This document shows positions 51,565-61,029 of a stretch of 64,000 nucleotides of DNA, in pieces. The stretch's first letter is position 1; each line of letters begins with the position of its first letter. Source of the stretch: Pseudescherichia sp031998825 (GTDB lineage Bacteria; Pseudomonadota; Gammaproteobacteria; Enterobacterales; Enterobacteriaceae); assembly GCF_031998825.1 (NCBI RefSeq), contig NZ_DAMACX010000014.1:20494-84493 (forward strand), read 5' to 3'. Position numbers and translations under genes: made by a program. Below the pieces are notes generated by a model that had not been told where the DNA came from, did no database searches, and saw nothing but the letters and a program-made list of their open reading frames with translations.

Positions 51565-53070
51565 CTACGATGCTAGCGACAGTTCACGCTTGGCCCAGTT
51601 AGCCAGCCACTGCGTCACTCGCGACTGCTCCTCCGCGTTCAACCACATGCCTGCCTTCGTCCGACGCCAGATGGCATCATCGAGGCGGCGCACCCACTCA
51701 TGCTCAACCAGATAGCGCAGTTCAGCTTCGTAGAACTCATGGCCGAAGTTCTCGCCAAGCTCCTCAAGCGACGTCGCACCGGCAAGAATAAGCTCGCTGT
51801 TGCTGCCGTAGGTGCGGGCGTAGTGACGAGCCTGCGTCTCGCTGATAAACGGGTAGCGGCGACGCAGCTTCGCCGCGTAGTCGTCACGATCGCCGGCAAT
51901 ATCGCCCCCTGGCAACACGCACGCTTTCGTCCACGCCGGGCCGATGCCGCTGTAGTATGGCGTCAGCTTCTCCATCGCATGCTCGGCCAGCTTGCGGTAG
52001 GTGGTGAGCTTACCGCCAAAGACGGAGAGCAGCGGCGCTTTACCCTCATCATCGCGAATATCCAGGGTATAGTCGCGGGTAATGGCCTGCGGTGAGTCGG
52101 ACTCGTCGTCGCACAGCGGACGCACGCCGGAGTAGGTCCAGACGATATCGTTCCGGGTCAGCGGCTTTTTAAAGTGCGCGTTATAGACCTTCAGCAGATA
52201 GTTAATCTCGCTCTCGTCGATCTCAACGTGTTTGGCGTCGCCCTTATACTCCACGTCGGTGGTGCCGATGATGGAGAACTCGTCCATCCATGGGATCACA
52301 AACACGATACGCTTATCTTCGTTCTGCAGAATGTAGGCCTGCTTCTGGGAGTGCACGCGGGGCACCACGATATGGCTGCCTTTGATCAGGCGGATCCCAT
52401 ACGGCGACGGCAGCTGCATCCCCTCGTCAAAGAACTGTTTCACCCACGGACCAGTGGCGTTCACCAGGCCGCGCGCCTGCCAGCGATACGTCTCGCCGGT
52501 ATCAACGTCTTCGGCTTCGACGATCCACAAACCGTTTTCCCGGCGTGCCGAGGTCGCCCGGGTGCGGGTTAACACCTCGCCGCCTTTACGCGCCACCATC
52601 TGCGCGTTCGCCAGTACCAGCCGCGCATCGTCGACCCAGCAGTCAGAATATTCGAATCCGCGCACGATCTCCGGCTTCAGCACCGACTCTGAGCCAAAAC
52701 GCAAGCCGGTAGAGCCGGGCAGGCTGGTGCGCTTGCCCAGATGATCGTACATAAACAGGCCGATGCGGATCATCCACGCCGGACGCAGGTGCGGGCGGTG
52801 GGGCAGGCGAAAGCGCATCGGGAAGGCGATGTGCGGGGCCATCTGTAACAGCACCTCACGCTCTGCCAGCGCCTCGCTTACCAGACGAAACTCGTAATGC
52901 TCCAGGTAGCGCAGGCCACCGTGGATCAGTTTAGAGCTGGCGGAAGAGGTGGCACAGGCCAGATCGTTTGCCTCCAGCATGAGCACGGAGAGACCACGCC
53001 CGGCGGCGTCTGCCGCGATACCGGCACCGTTGATGCCCCCACCTATCACAATCAGATCTTTGGTTTCCAT
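51565..53070 (-). CDS. glpD: Aerobic glycerol-3-phosphate dehydrogenase GlpD
   Basis: A 501-residue FAD-dependent, membrane-associated enzyme that oxidises glycerol-3-phosphate to dihydroxyacetone phosphate and passes electrons to quinone. FAD-binding DLIVIGGGINGAGIA is at the N-terminus; SSKLIHGGLRYLE and the GGKLTTYRKLAE substrate segment are conserved. The ATG at 53070 gives the E. coli length and has GAGGTGAG upstream. Its promoter carries a GlpR operator. Confidence 0.97.
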   Translation of the reverse strand: METKDLIVIGGGINGAGIAADAAGRGLSVLMLEANDLACATSSASSKLIHGGLRYLEHYEFRLVSEALAEREVLLQMAPHIAFPMRFRLPHRPHLRPAWMIRIGLFMYDHLGKRTSLPGSTGLRFGSESVLKPEIVRGFEYSDCWVDDARLVLANAQMVARKGGEVLTRTRATSARRENGLWIVEAEDVDTGETYRWQARGLVNATGPWVKQFFDEGMQLPSPYGIRLIKGSHIVVPRVHSQKQAYILQNEDKRIVFVIPWMDEFSIIGTTDVEYKGDAKHVEIDESEINYLLKVYNAHFKKPLTRNDIVWTYSGVRPLCDDESDSPQAITRDYTLDIRDDEGKAPLLSVFGGKLTTYRKLAEHAMEKLTPYYSGIGPAWTKACVLPGGDIAGDRDDYAAKLRRRYPFISETQARHYARTYGSNSELILAGATSLEELGENFGHEFYEAELRYLVEHEWVRRLDDAIWRRTKAGMWLNAEEQSRVTQWLANWAKRELSLAS

Positions 53071-53103
53071 GCTCACCTCATGCACTTTCGTAAAAGCTCA
53101 AAA

Positions 53104-53148
53104 ATGTTCGATATCGCTCATAATAGCAAACGAACGCGCCTTTGGTAA
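53104..53148 (-). promoter_or_regulatory. glpD promoter with GlpR operator
   Basis: Read leftward: TTACCA (-35, 53148-53143), 17 bases, TATTAT (-10, 53125-53120). The near-palindrome ATGTTCGATATCGCTCAT (53104-53121) abuts the -10 and fits the GlpR operator form (TGTTCGA...CGA/CTCA). Confidence 0.75.
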
Positions 53149-53259
53149 CAGCAAAAAAACAATTTAGAGTGATATGCATAACATAATGGCGTTTACCTGG
53201 CGGAACGACGTAAAATTAGAGAATGTGTAACGTGCATATCCAACAGAGATGAGAGCGCA

Positions 53260-53589
53260 ATGGATCAGTTTGAGTGTATTAATGTAGAAGAGGCCCACCA
53301 GAAGATGCATCAGAAGCTAGCGGTGCTGGTCGATATTCGCGATCCGCAAAGCTACGCCATGGGCCATACCCCAGGCGCGTTTCATCTGACCAACGATACG
53401 CTGGGTACCTTTATGCAGCAAAACGACTTTGATACGCCGGTGATGGTGATGTGCTACCACGGCAACAGCAGCAAAGGCGCAGCCCAGTACCTGCTGCAAC
53501 AGGGTTTTGACCAGGTCTACAGCGTTGATGGCGGCTTTGATGCCTGGCATCGCCATTTCCCGGCGGAAGTGGCGCACGGTACGCTTTAG
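53260..53589 (+). CDS. glpE: Thiosulfate sulfurtransferase GlpE
   Basis: A 109-residue single-domain rhodanese. Catalytic Cys65 sits in MCYHGNSSKGA. It transfers sulfur from thiosulfate to cyanide or thioredoxin in vitro. First gene of glpEGR, divergent from glpD, as in E. coli. Confidence 0.96.
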   Translation: MDQFECINVEEAHQKMHQKLAVLVDIRDPQSYAMGHTPGAFHLTNDTLGTFMQQNDFDTPVMVMCYHGNSSKGAAQYLLQQGFDQVYSVDGGFDAWHRHFPAEVAHGTL

Positions 53590-53648
53590 TCAGCGGAGCA
53601 ATAACCCGCTATACTGCCCTCTTTTGTGTGGAAAAAGCGACCGCCAGC

Positions 53649-54470
53649 ATGTTGATGATCACCTCTTTTGCTAACCCGCGCGTCGCCCAGGCGTTTGTTG
53701 ATTATATGCAAACCCAGGGCGTTGTTTTGACTATTCAGCACCACGAGACCAGCGACGTCTGGCTGGCGGACGAAAGCCAGGCCGGGCGCGTGCGCGCAGA
53801 GCTGGCGCGCTTTCAGCAGAACCCGGAGGATCCGCGCTACCTGGCGGCCAGCTGGCAGTCAGGGCAGATTGACAGCGGCCTGCACTACCGTCGCTACCCC
53901 TTCTTCGCTACCCTGCGCGAGCGAGCCGGAGCGGTAACGCTGATCGTAGCCCTGCTCTGCGTGCTGGTATTTGTGCTAATGAGCACGCTCGGCGACCAGA
54001 TTGTCATGGTCTGGCTGGCGTGGCCTTTCGATCCCTCCCTGCGGTTCGATCTCTGGCGCTACTTCAGTCACGCCCTGATGCACTTTTCCGTCATGCATAT
54101 CCTCTTCAACCTGCTCTGGTGGTGGTACATCGGCGGGGCGGTGGAGAAGCGCCTCGGCAGCGGCAAGCTGATTGTGATTACCCTTATTAGCGCGCTGCTC
54201 AGCGGCTATGTGCAGCACAAGTTTAGCGGGCCGTGGTTTGGTGGCCTCTCCGGCGTGGTGTACGCCCTGATGGGCTATGCCTGGCTGCGGGGCGAGCGCG
54301 ATCCGCAAAGCGGTGTCTATTTGCCGCGCGGCCTGATAGCCTTCTCCTTAATATGGTTAATTGCCGGCTGGTTTGATCTGTTTGGCATGTCCATCGCCAA
54401 CGGCGCGCACGTCACCGGCCTGGCCGTGGGGCTGGCAATGGCGTTTGTTGATACGCGAAAACGAACATAA
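53649..54470 (+). CDS. glpG: Rhomboid intramembrane serine protease GlpG
   Basis: A 273-residue rhomboid protease. A small cytoplasmic N-domain (1-90) precedes six membrane spans. The catalytic dyad is Ser201 (GGLSGVVYAL) and His254 (NGAHVTGLAVG), at the same numbers as in E. coli. The start at 53649 (MLMITSFANP) is the family start; an upstream GTG at 53628 is in frame but unlikely. Confidence 0.96.
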   Translation: MLMITSFANPRVAQAFVDYMQTQGVVLTIQHHETSDVWLADESQAGRVRAELARFQQNPEDPRYLAASWQSGQIDSGLHYRRYPFFATLRERAGAVTLIVALLCVLVFVLMSTLGDQIVMVWLAWPFDPSLRFDLWRYFSHALMHFSVMHILFNLLWWWYIGGAVEKRLGSGKLIVITLISALLSGYVQHKFSGPWFGGLSGVVYALMGYAWLRGERDPQSGVYLPRGLIAFSLIWLIAGWFDLFGMSIANGAHVTGLAVGLAMAFVDTRKRT

Positions 54471-54488
54471 AAGCTCAGGAACATTGCA

Positions 54489-55247
54489 ATGAAACAGACA
54501 CAGCGCCACGATGCCATCATCGAGCTGGTAAAAAAGCAGGGCTACGTCAGTACCGAGGAGCTGGTGGAGCAGTTTGCCGTCAGTCCCCAGACCATTCGCC
54601 GCGATTTGAACGACCTGGCCGATCAGAACATGATCCTGCGCCATCACGGCGGTGCGGCGCTCCCCTCCAGCTCGGTGAACACCTCGTGGCACGATCGCAA
54701 GGCCACCCAGACGGCGGAGAAGGAGCGGATTGCCCGTAAGGTCGCCAGCCAGATCCCCGACGGGGCGACGCTGTTTATCGATATCGGCACCACGCCGGAG
54801 GCGGTAGCCCATGCGCTGCTGGATCACAGCAACCTGCGCATCGTGACCAACAACCTCAACGTTGCCAACACGCTGATGGTAAAAGAGGACTTCCGTATCA
54901 TTCTGGCTGGGGGCGAGCTGCGCAGCCGCGACGGGGGGATTATCGGCGAGGCGACGCTCGACTTTATCTCCCAGTTCCGCCTCGACTTCGGCATCCTCGG
55001 GATCAGCGGCATCGACGCCGACGGCTCGCTGCTGGAGTTTGACTACCACGAGGTGCGCACCAAGCGAGCGATCATCGACAACTCACGTCATGTGATGCTG
55101 GTGGTGGATCACTCTAAGTATGGGCGTAACGCGATGGTTAACATGGGCAGCATCAGCATGGTGGATGCGGTCTATACCGACGTAATGCCGCCCGCTGGCG
55201 TGCTGGACGTGATTAAAAGCCACAATATTCAGCTGGAACTCTGCTAA
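54489..55247 (+). CDS. glpR: Glycerol-3-phosphate regulon repressor GlpR (DeoR family)
   Basis: A 252-residue DeoR-family repressor: helix-turn-helix at residues 20-40 (VSTEELVEQFAVSPQTIRRDLNDL) and a sugar-phosphate sensor domain with the DIGTTPEAVAHAL loop. Glycerol-3-phosphate relieves repression of glp genes. The frame is intact here, whereas the E. coli K-12 MG1655 reference carries a frameshifted copy. Confidence 0.95.
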   Translation: MKQTQRHDAIIELVKKQGYVSTEELVEQFAVSPQTIRRDLNDLADQNMILRHHGGAALPSSSVNTSWHDRKATQTAEKERIARKVASQIPDGATLFIDIGTTPEAVAHALLDHSNLRIVTNNLNVANTLMVKEDFRIILAGGELRSRDGGIIGEATLDFISQFRLDFGILGISGIDADGSLLEFDYHEVRTKRAIIDNSRHVMLVVDHSKYGRNAMVNMGSISMVDAVYTDVMPPAGVLDVIKSHNIQLELC

Positions 55248-55250
55248 AAC

Positions 55251-55283
55251 CACGCCGGGCGGCACTGCGTTTGCCCGGCCTAC
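55251..55283. repeat. REP unit between glpR and malT
   Basis: A GCCGGGCGGCACTGCGTTTGCCCGGC-type palindromic unit between two convergent genes. In K-12 the rtcR/rtcBA genes occupy this junction; they are absent here. Confidence 0.85.
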
Positions 55284-55286
55284 AAT

Positions 55287-57992
55287 TTAAACCCCGTAAC
55301 CCATCATCTGTAATAGCTGCTGCGCGTGCTGCACCGCATCCTGGCGGTGGGCTACGCCCAGCTTCTGGTAGAGGTTACGGATATGGGTTTTGATAGTTGT
55401 CGCGGCGACCGCCAGCTCGCCGGCAATCTGCTCGTTGCTGTAGCCGGAGTAGATGAGACCCAGCACCTGCCACTCCCGCTGGGTCAGCGGGCTGGTGCGG
55501 ATCAGCTCCGGCACCTCCGGGTGGGTCAGCAGACGTTCAACAAAGCGCTCATCAAAATGAGCATACTTGTGGCGGTGATGCTGGTTAATGTCGCGCAGGA
55601 TGCGCTGGGCGCGATGTCCCTCCAGCTCCGGCAGGGCGTTAAGCTGAATCAGCTGCCGCAGCTGCTGCGCCATCGCCTCGCCTTCAATCACGAAATGGCT
55701 AATGAAGCCGGTGCGGTTCGCCAGCGTCAGGGCCTCCAGCAGCACCCGCTGGGAATCGTTTTTGCGTCCGGACTGCCAGTAGAGCTGGTTGAGCAGCAGC
55801 AGGTTACGGTTCAGATCGCTCATCAACCGCAGGCTGCGCGCATTTTCGTTCAGCTCCTCCAGCACCATCTCCGCTGACTCCGCGTCTCCCAGCAGGATCT
55901 GCGCCCGGGCCACGTTGCGCCACTGGCTCTGGCGGAAGTGGTTGTTGGCAAACTCTGATTTTGGCGTCTGGCGCAGCCACTGGGCGGCGGCCTGTTTATC
56001 GCCGGTCATCTGCCAGTAGATCACCCGCACCTTGTCAGCATTCGATACCCAGTCGCTATGGTACTGCCCGTTGCCAAGCAGGTTCTCCAGCCGGTTAAGG
56101 TGGCTGCGCGCGTTATCCAGATCGCCACGCGCCAAAGAGTTCTGTACCAGCAGGGCCAGGCACTGCAGCTGCTGCTGAGGCTGATAGGCAGAGAGCACGG
56201 TCATACCCTCTTTGGCGGCAGCCTCGGATTCATCAAGACGTCCCCATGCCCACAGCAGCTGGGCGCGGATGCGCAGTAAAAATTCATGCAGCGGCAGCTG
56301 TTCAAGGTGCTGCTCGCGGATAAGCGTAAAGGCTTTATCCTGACACTCCCAGGCGGCCTGCAGGAAGCCCTGGGCAAACAGGATCTCACACTGTTGGATC
56401 ATGCTCCACAGCGCGTAGTGCCAGACGTCGTGGCGGCGCGCCATCTGCTCGGTTTGCTGCATCAGGGTAAGGGAGTGGCTGAGCTGCCCCTTGCAGTGCA
56501 GCACTTCGCCATGAACCGACGTGGCCACGATGCGGCTGTAGAAGTTAGCCAGCGGCAGCTCGTCGAGGGCGATCATCGCCAGCCGCTCGGCCTCCACCGG
56601 ATCGCCGTCGTTAATGGCCACCTGAGCGCGCAGGGCGTTAAAGTCGCCGTGCAGCGCATGATCCGCCGTCATATCCATCTCCTGCTCGGCGCGGGCCAGC
56701 AGGGTATTCACTTCGCTATAGCGGTGCTGGCTCTGCATCAGCCAGGCCTGCAACAGCACCAGCCGTGGGTTCTCCAGCAGGCTCTCCCAGGGCAGCGCCT
56801 TTAACGACGCCTCCAGCAGGGTCAGCTCGCTGTGGTTAAACAGTCCCCACGCATGGTGCAGCAGAATATCGCGCAGCATCGTGCCGTCGCCCGCGGCCAG
56901 CGCATGGTGGATGGCCTCGCTCGGGAAGCCCTGTGCCATCCAGCTCTCCGCCGCCGCGCGGTGGATATCCGGCAGCTCAGTAGCCAGCTCCCACTGACAG
57001 CGCTGGCGTAAAAAGCTGCCGAACAGCGGGTGGTAGCTAAACCACTCTCCGGAGTCATCCATACGCTGTAAAAACAGCCCCTGGCGCTCGATCTCTTCCA
57101 GCCGCATCTGACCATTCTCTTCGCCGGTGACGCGGACGATCAGCGCATCGTTCATCGAGCGCAGCAGGGAGCTTTTCAGCAGGAACTGGCGGGTGTTGAG
57201 ATCGATATTATCCAGCACCTCATCCACCAGATAGTCCGACAGATGGGTAGCGTTAATTCCCGCCAGGCGACGGGCGGAGTGCTGGGTTGAGCTGTTGTTC
57301 TGCCGCGCCGAGAGGGCGATCAGCTGCAGCGCGGTAGCCCATCCGGCCACGTCGTCGCACAGGCGGCTGCTCTCTGCCGCTTCAATGGGTGCATTCAGGC
57401 GGCAGTCAAAAAACTGCTTCGCCTCCTGATGGGTGAAGGCCAACTGCTGGCTGCTCACCTCCAGCAGCTGATCGCGCACGCGCAGGTTGGCAATGCCCAG
57501 CTGCGGCAGATTACGCGACAGCACCACCAGAGTCAGGTTTTCCGGCTGGTGGCGCAGGAAAAAACGCATCGCATCGTGGATAACCGGGTTAGTCACCAGA
57601 TGATAGTCGTCGATAACGATATAGAGCGGGCGCTGCCACTCCGCCAGCTCAATAAAGAGCTGTGAGAAGAGCGAGGGGAGGCTGGCATACTGGCGCTTCT
57701 GCGCCATCGCCTCGCTGGAGACGCAGTGGCCGTCGGTGGCCTGCTGCACGGCGGCAACGAGATAGCTGGCAAATCGCTCCTGCTGGTTATCCCCTTCGTC
57801 GAGGGAGAACCAGCCCAGGTCGTCTTTACTGGCGGCCCACTGTGAGATAAGCGTCGTTTTGCCATAGCCAGCCGGGCTGGTCACCAGGGCTAAACGAAAA
57901 TTGTTCGCGCCGGAAAGTTTAGCCAGCAGGCGTTCGCGGACCACAGTATGGTCAAGACGAACCGGGCGACTTAATTTAGACGGAATCAACAT
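55287..57992 (-). CDS. malT: Maltose regulon activator MalT
   Basis: A 901-residue STAND-class, ATP-dependent activator that responds to maltotriose. N-terminal NTPase with Walker A SPAGYGKTT (residues 39-47), a winged-helix and long superhelical sensor region, and a C-terminal LuxR-type helix-turn-helix (LTQREWQVLGLIYSGYSNEQ onward). The ATG at 57992 (MLIPSKLSRP) gives the E. coli length exactly. It is divergent from malPQ across 635 bases. Confidence 0.97.
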   Translation of the reverse strand: MLIPSKLSRPVRLDHTVVRERLLAKLSGANNFRLALVTSPAGYGKTTLISQWAASKDDLGWFSLDEGDNQQERFASYLVAAVQQATDGHCVSSEAMAQKRQYASLPSLFSQLFIELAEWQRPLYIVIDDYHLVTNPVIHDAMRFFLRHQPENLTLVVLSRNLPQLGIANLRVRDQLLEVSSQQLAFTHQEAKQFFDCRLNAPIEAAESSRLCDDVAGWATALQLIALSARQNNSSTQHSARRLAGINATHLSDYLVDEVLDNIDLNTRQFLLKSSLLRSMNDALIVRVTGEENGQMRLEEIERQGLFLQRMDDSGEWFSYHPLFGSFLRQRCQWELATELPDIHRAAAESWMAQGFPSEAIHHALAAGDGTMLRDILLHHAWGLFNHSELTLLEASLKALPWESLLENPRLVLLQAWLMQSQHRYSEVNTLLARAEQEMDMTADHALHGDFNALRAQVAINDGDPVEAERLAMIALDELPLANFYSRIVATSVHGEVLHCKGQLSHSLTLMQQTEQMARRHDVWHYALWSMIQQCEILFAQGFLQAAWECQDKAFTLIREQHLEQLPLHEFLLRIRAQLLWAWGRLDESEAAAKEGMTVLSAYQPQQQLQCLALLVQNSLARGDLDNARSHLNRLENLLGNGQYHSDWVSNADKVRVIYWQMTGDKQAAAQWLRQTPKSEFANNHFRQSQWRNVARAQILLGDAESAEMVLEELNENARSLRLMSDLNRNLLLLNQLYWQSGRKNDSQRVLLEALTLANRTGFISHFVIEGEAMAQQLRQLIQLNALPELEGHRAQRILRDINQHHRHKYAHFDERFVERLLTHPEVPELIRTSPLTQREWQVLGLIYSGYSNEQIAGELAVAATTIKTHIRNLYQKLGVAHRQDAVQHAQQLLQMMGYGV

Positions 57993-58115
57993 AGTTATCA
58001 CTTCACTGTGAGGGAACGAAAAAAGGGAATTTTTTTGAGCTTCGTAATTAATAACCAATAAGTTCGGTCAGAATGGATTTTATTGCAAGTTATGTCCGAA
58101 TTTTACGGCGCTGAT

Positions 58116-58131
58116 TTTGCACCAAGTCACA
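58116..58131 (-). promoter_or_regulatory. Putative CRP site of the malT promoter
   Basis: Read leftward: TGTGACTTGGTGCAAA, with AAA before it. E. coli malT has a very similar asymmetric CRP site (TGTGACACAGTGCAAA) at the equivalent place. It lies about 125 bases before the malT ATG. Confidence 0.75.
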
Positions 58132-58287
58132 TTTCTATAACCTGGCTGAATAAAACGCCCGACAGGTAGCGAGGGCAGGTGGTAACTAGCCTGCGGGCAA
58201 ATGGAGCAGAATGTAATATTCACTTTTGGCACAGTAAGAGTAGGTCGTTGATATTCAGAATCCATAGGTCAAAAGTGGTAATTAATA

Positions 58288-58304
58288 GGGGAGGAGGATG
58301 AGGG
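58288..58304 (+). promoter_or_regulatory. Overlapping MalT-box-like sequences, distal
   Basis: GGGGAGGAGG at 58288-58297 is an exact match to the MalT box GGGGA(T/G)GAGG; AGGATGAGG overlaps it at 58295-58303. It is about 325 bases before malP, further than known malP sites. Confidence 0.5.
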
Positions 58305-58513
58305 CTGTTAATATTTGTATCCCCGTTTCACCGCAACCAATTTAAATTCACGTCTGTATATATGAAACGGCATTTCATTTCCTTGACCAGCCTCCCGGTT
58401 ACCTGACGTTATTTTCCTCATACTTTCGTATGAGTTTTTATGCCGTCTGGCCGTTGAATTTTTGAGTAATTCGCGTTTTTACAGCTAACTTTAAGTGGCA
58501 GCGATCACACTTT

Positions 58514-58563
58514 TGGCTCATCCCTGCGGCTCCTCCTGGCCTTTTCCCCGGCAGGATGAGGAA
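58514..58563. promoter_or_regulatory. MalT-box cluster of the malP promoter
   Basis: Three box-like sequences: CTCATCCCTG (58517-58526, reverse), GCTCCTCCTGG (58529-58539, reverse) and AGGATGAGG (58553-58561, forward). This arrangement resembles the MalT sites of E. coli malPp, about 65-110 bases before malP. Confidence 0.7.
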
Positions 58564-58627
58564 GTCAACGTAGGGGCCAGGCAAACTAGCATTAACGTTG
58601 TTTTTACTTACAGGATCCCCGTTTGCT

Positions 58628-61021
58628 ATGTCACAGCCAACCTTTAACAAAGCTCAGTTTGCCGCCGCCCTGACGCGTCAGTGGCAGCGTTTTGGTCTCC
58701 ATGCTGCCGACGAGATGACGCCCCACCAGTGGTGGCACGCGGTCAGCGGCGCGCTGGCAGAGCAGCTTGCTGCCCAGGCGGTCGCCAAACCCGCAGAGGA
58801 TCAGCGCCACGTAAACTACATCTCAATGGAGTTCCTGATTGGCCGCCTCACCGGCAACAACCTGCTTAACATGGGCTGGTATCAGGAGGTGAGCGACCTG
58901 CTGGAGACGCACAACGTCAACCTGACCGATCTGCTGGAGGAGGAGATCGATCCGGCGCTGGGCAACGGCGGGCTGGGACGGCTGGCGGCCTGCTTCCTCG
59001 ACTCGATGGCGACGGTAGGCCAGCCTGCAACTGGTTATGGCCTGAACTATCAGTATGGCCTGTTCCGCCAGTCCTTTGCTGACGGGCAGCAGCAGGAGGC
59101 CCCAGACGACTGGCATCGCGGCAGCTACCCCTGGTTCCAGCATAATTCCGCGCTGGATGTGAAGGTCAATCTTGGCGGCAAGGTGAGCCGGGACGGGCGC
59201 TGGGAGCCAGCCTTCTCCCTGATTGGCGAGGCGTGGGATCTGCCGGTGTTGGGCTACCGTAACGGCGTGGCCCAGCCTCTGCGGCTGTGGCAGGCAAAGC
59301 ACGCCCACCCGTTTGACCTGACCAAATTTAACGACGGCGAGTTCCTGCGTGCCGAACAGCAGGGCATCGATGCCGATAAGCTAACGAAAGTTCTCTATCC
59401 CAACGACAACCATACCGCGGGTAAAAAGCTGCGCCTGATGCAGCAGTACTTCCAGTGCGCCTGCTCGGTGGCAGACATTCTGCGTCGTCACCATCTGGCC
59501 GGACGCAAGCTGGCGGAGCTGCCGGACTACGAAGTGATCCAGCTGAACGATACCCACCCGACCATCGCTATTCCGGAGATGCTACGCGTGCTGATCGACG
59601 AGCATCAGCTGAGCTGGGATGAAGCATGGTCGATTACCAGCCGACTGTTTGCCTATACCAACCATACGCTGATGCCGGAAGCGCTGGAGAACTGGCACGT
59701 GCAGCTGCTGAAGCCGCTGCTGCCGCGCCACATGCAGATCATCAAAGAGATCAACGACCGCTTTAAGAAGCAGGTGGTGAAAACGTGGCCAAACAATGAG
59801 GCAGTATGGGCGAAGCTGGCGGTGGTCTACGACGGCCAGGTGCGCATGGCTAACCTCTGCGTCGTCAGCGGCTTCGCGGTCAACGGCGTGGCGGCTCTAC
59901 ACTCGGACCTCGTGGTGAAGGATCTCTTCCCAGAGTATCACCAGCTGTGGCCGAACAAGTTCCATAACGTTACCAACGGCATCACGCCGCGCCGCTGGAT
60001 CAAGCAGTGCAACCCGGCGCTGGCTGCGCTCATCGACAGTACCCTGAAAAAAGAGTGGGCCAACGATCTCGACCAGCTGCTAACCCTTGAGAAGTATGCC
60101 GACGACGCTAACTTCCGTCAGCAGTATCGTGCCATCAAGCAAGAGAACAAGACGCGTCTGGTGGAGTTTGTGAAAGCACGCACCGGCATCGTCATCAACC
60201 CTAACGCTATTTTTGATATTCAGATCAAGCGCCTGCATGAGTACAAGCGTCAGCACCTGAACCTGCTGCACATCCTCGCCCTCTACAAAGAGATCCGCGA
60301 GAACCCGCAGGTGGACCGCGTGCCGCGCGTCTTCCTGTTTGGTGCTAAAGCTGCACCGGGCTACTACCTGGCGAAGAACATTATTTTTGCTATCAATAAG
60401 GTGGCGGAAGCGATCAACAACGACCCACGCGTGGGCGACAAGCTGAAGGTGGTCTTCCTGCCGGACTACTGCGTCTCGGCGGCGGAGAAGCTGATCCCGG
60501 CGGCGGACGTCTCCGAGCAGATCTCCACCGCCGGGAAAGAGGCCTCCGGTACTGGCAATATGAAGCTGGCGCTGAATGGCGCGCTCACCGTCGGTACGCT
60601 GGACGGTGCAAACGTCGAGATTGCCGAGAAGGTCGGCGAAGAGAATATCTTTATCTTCGGCCATACTGTGGAAGAGGTGAAGGCCCTGAAGGCGAAGGGC
60701 TACGATCCTGTCAAATGGCGCAAGAAAGACAAGCTGTTAAATGCGATCCTCAAAGAGCTGGAGAGCGGTAAATACAGCGACGGCGACAAGCATGCGTTCG
60801 ACCTGATGCTGCACAGCATCGGCAAGCAGGGAGGCGATCCCTATCTGGTTGCCGCTGACTTTGCCGCCTACGTTGAGGCGCAAAGACAGGTTGACGTGCT
60901 CTATCGTGACCAGGAGGCGTGGACCCGCGCGGCGATCCTCAACACCGCTCGCTGCGGCATGTTCAGCTCCGATCGCTCAATTCGTGATTATCAAACCCTG
61001 ATCTGGCAGGCCAAACGCTAA
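58628..61021 (+). CDS. malP: Maltodextrin phosphorylase MalP
   Basis: A 797-residue GT35 phosphorylase that degrades linear maltodextrins to glucose-1-phosphate. The PLP lysine is in EASGTGNMKLALNGALTVGTLDGAN. The start at 58628 (MSQPTFNKAQFAAAL) gives the E. coli length (797); the upstream frame extension to 58598 is not needed. It is followed after eight bases by malQ. Confidence 0.97.
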   Translation: MSQPTFNKAQFAAALTRQWQRFGLHAADEMTPHQWWHAVSGALAEQLAAQAVAKPAEDQRHVNYISMEFLIGRLTGNNLLNMGWYQEVSDLLETHNVNLTDLLEEEIDPALGNGGLGRLAACFLDSMATVGQPATGYGLNYQYGLFRQSFADGQQQEAPDDWHRGSYPWFQHNSALDVKVNLGGKVSRDGRWEPAFSLIGEAWDLPVLGYRNGVAQPLRLWQAKHAHPFDLTKFNDGEFLRAEQQGIDADKLTKVLYPNDNHTAGKKLRLMQQYFQCACSVADILRRHHLAGRKLAELPDYEVIQLNDTHPTIAIPEMLRVLIDEHQLSWDEAWSITSRLFAYTNHTLMPEALENWHVQLLKPLLPRHMQIIKEINDRFKKQVVKTWPNNEAVWAKLAVVYDGQVRMANLCVVSGFAVNGVAALHSDLVVKDLFPEYHQLWPNKFHNVTNGITPRRWIKQCNPALAALIDSTLKKEWANDLDQLLTLEKYADDANFRQQYRAIKQENKTRLVEFVKARTGIVINPNAIFDIQIKRLHEYKRQHLNLLHILALYKEIRENPQVDRVPRVFLFGAKAAPGYYLAKNIIFAINKVAEAINNDPRVGDKLKVVFLPDYCVSAAEKLIPAADVSEQISTAGKEASGTGNMKLALNGALTVGTLDGANVEIAEKVGEENIFIFGHTVEEVKALKAKGYDPVKWRKKDKLLNAILKELESGKYSDGDKHAFDLMLHSIGKQGGDPYLVAADFAAYVEAQRQVDVLYRDQEAWTRAAILNTARCGMFSSDRSIRDYQTLIWQAKR

Positions 61022-61029
61022 GGAGCGCC

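Larger units (their letters stand above)
57993..58627. other. malT-malP divergent control region, 635 bases without a gene
   Basis: Besides the CRP and MalT sites listed separately, it contains an ATGAAACGG-type palindrome (ATGAAA ... TTTCAT near 58360-58377) of unknown use. The frames that open into it from malT and malP are not supported by start signals. Confidence 0.6.

Noticed and set aside
58360..58377. ATGAAA/TTTCAT palindrome as a regulator site in the malT-malP gap
   Set aside because: It is symmetric, but I know no regulator with this motif and it occurs once; too weak for a named site.
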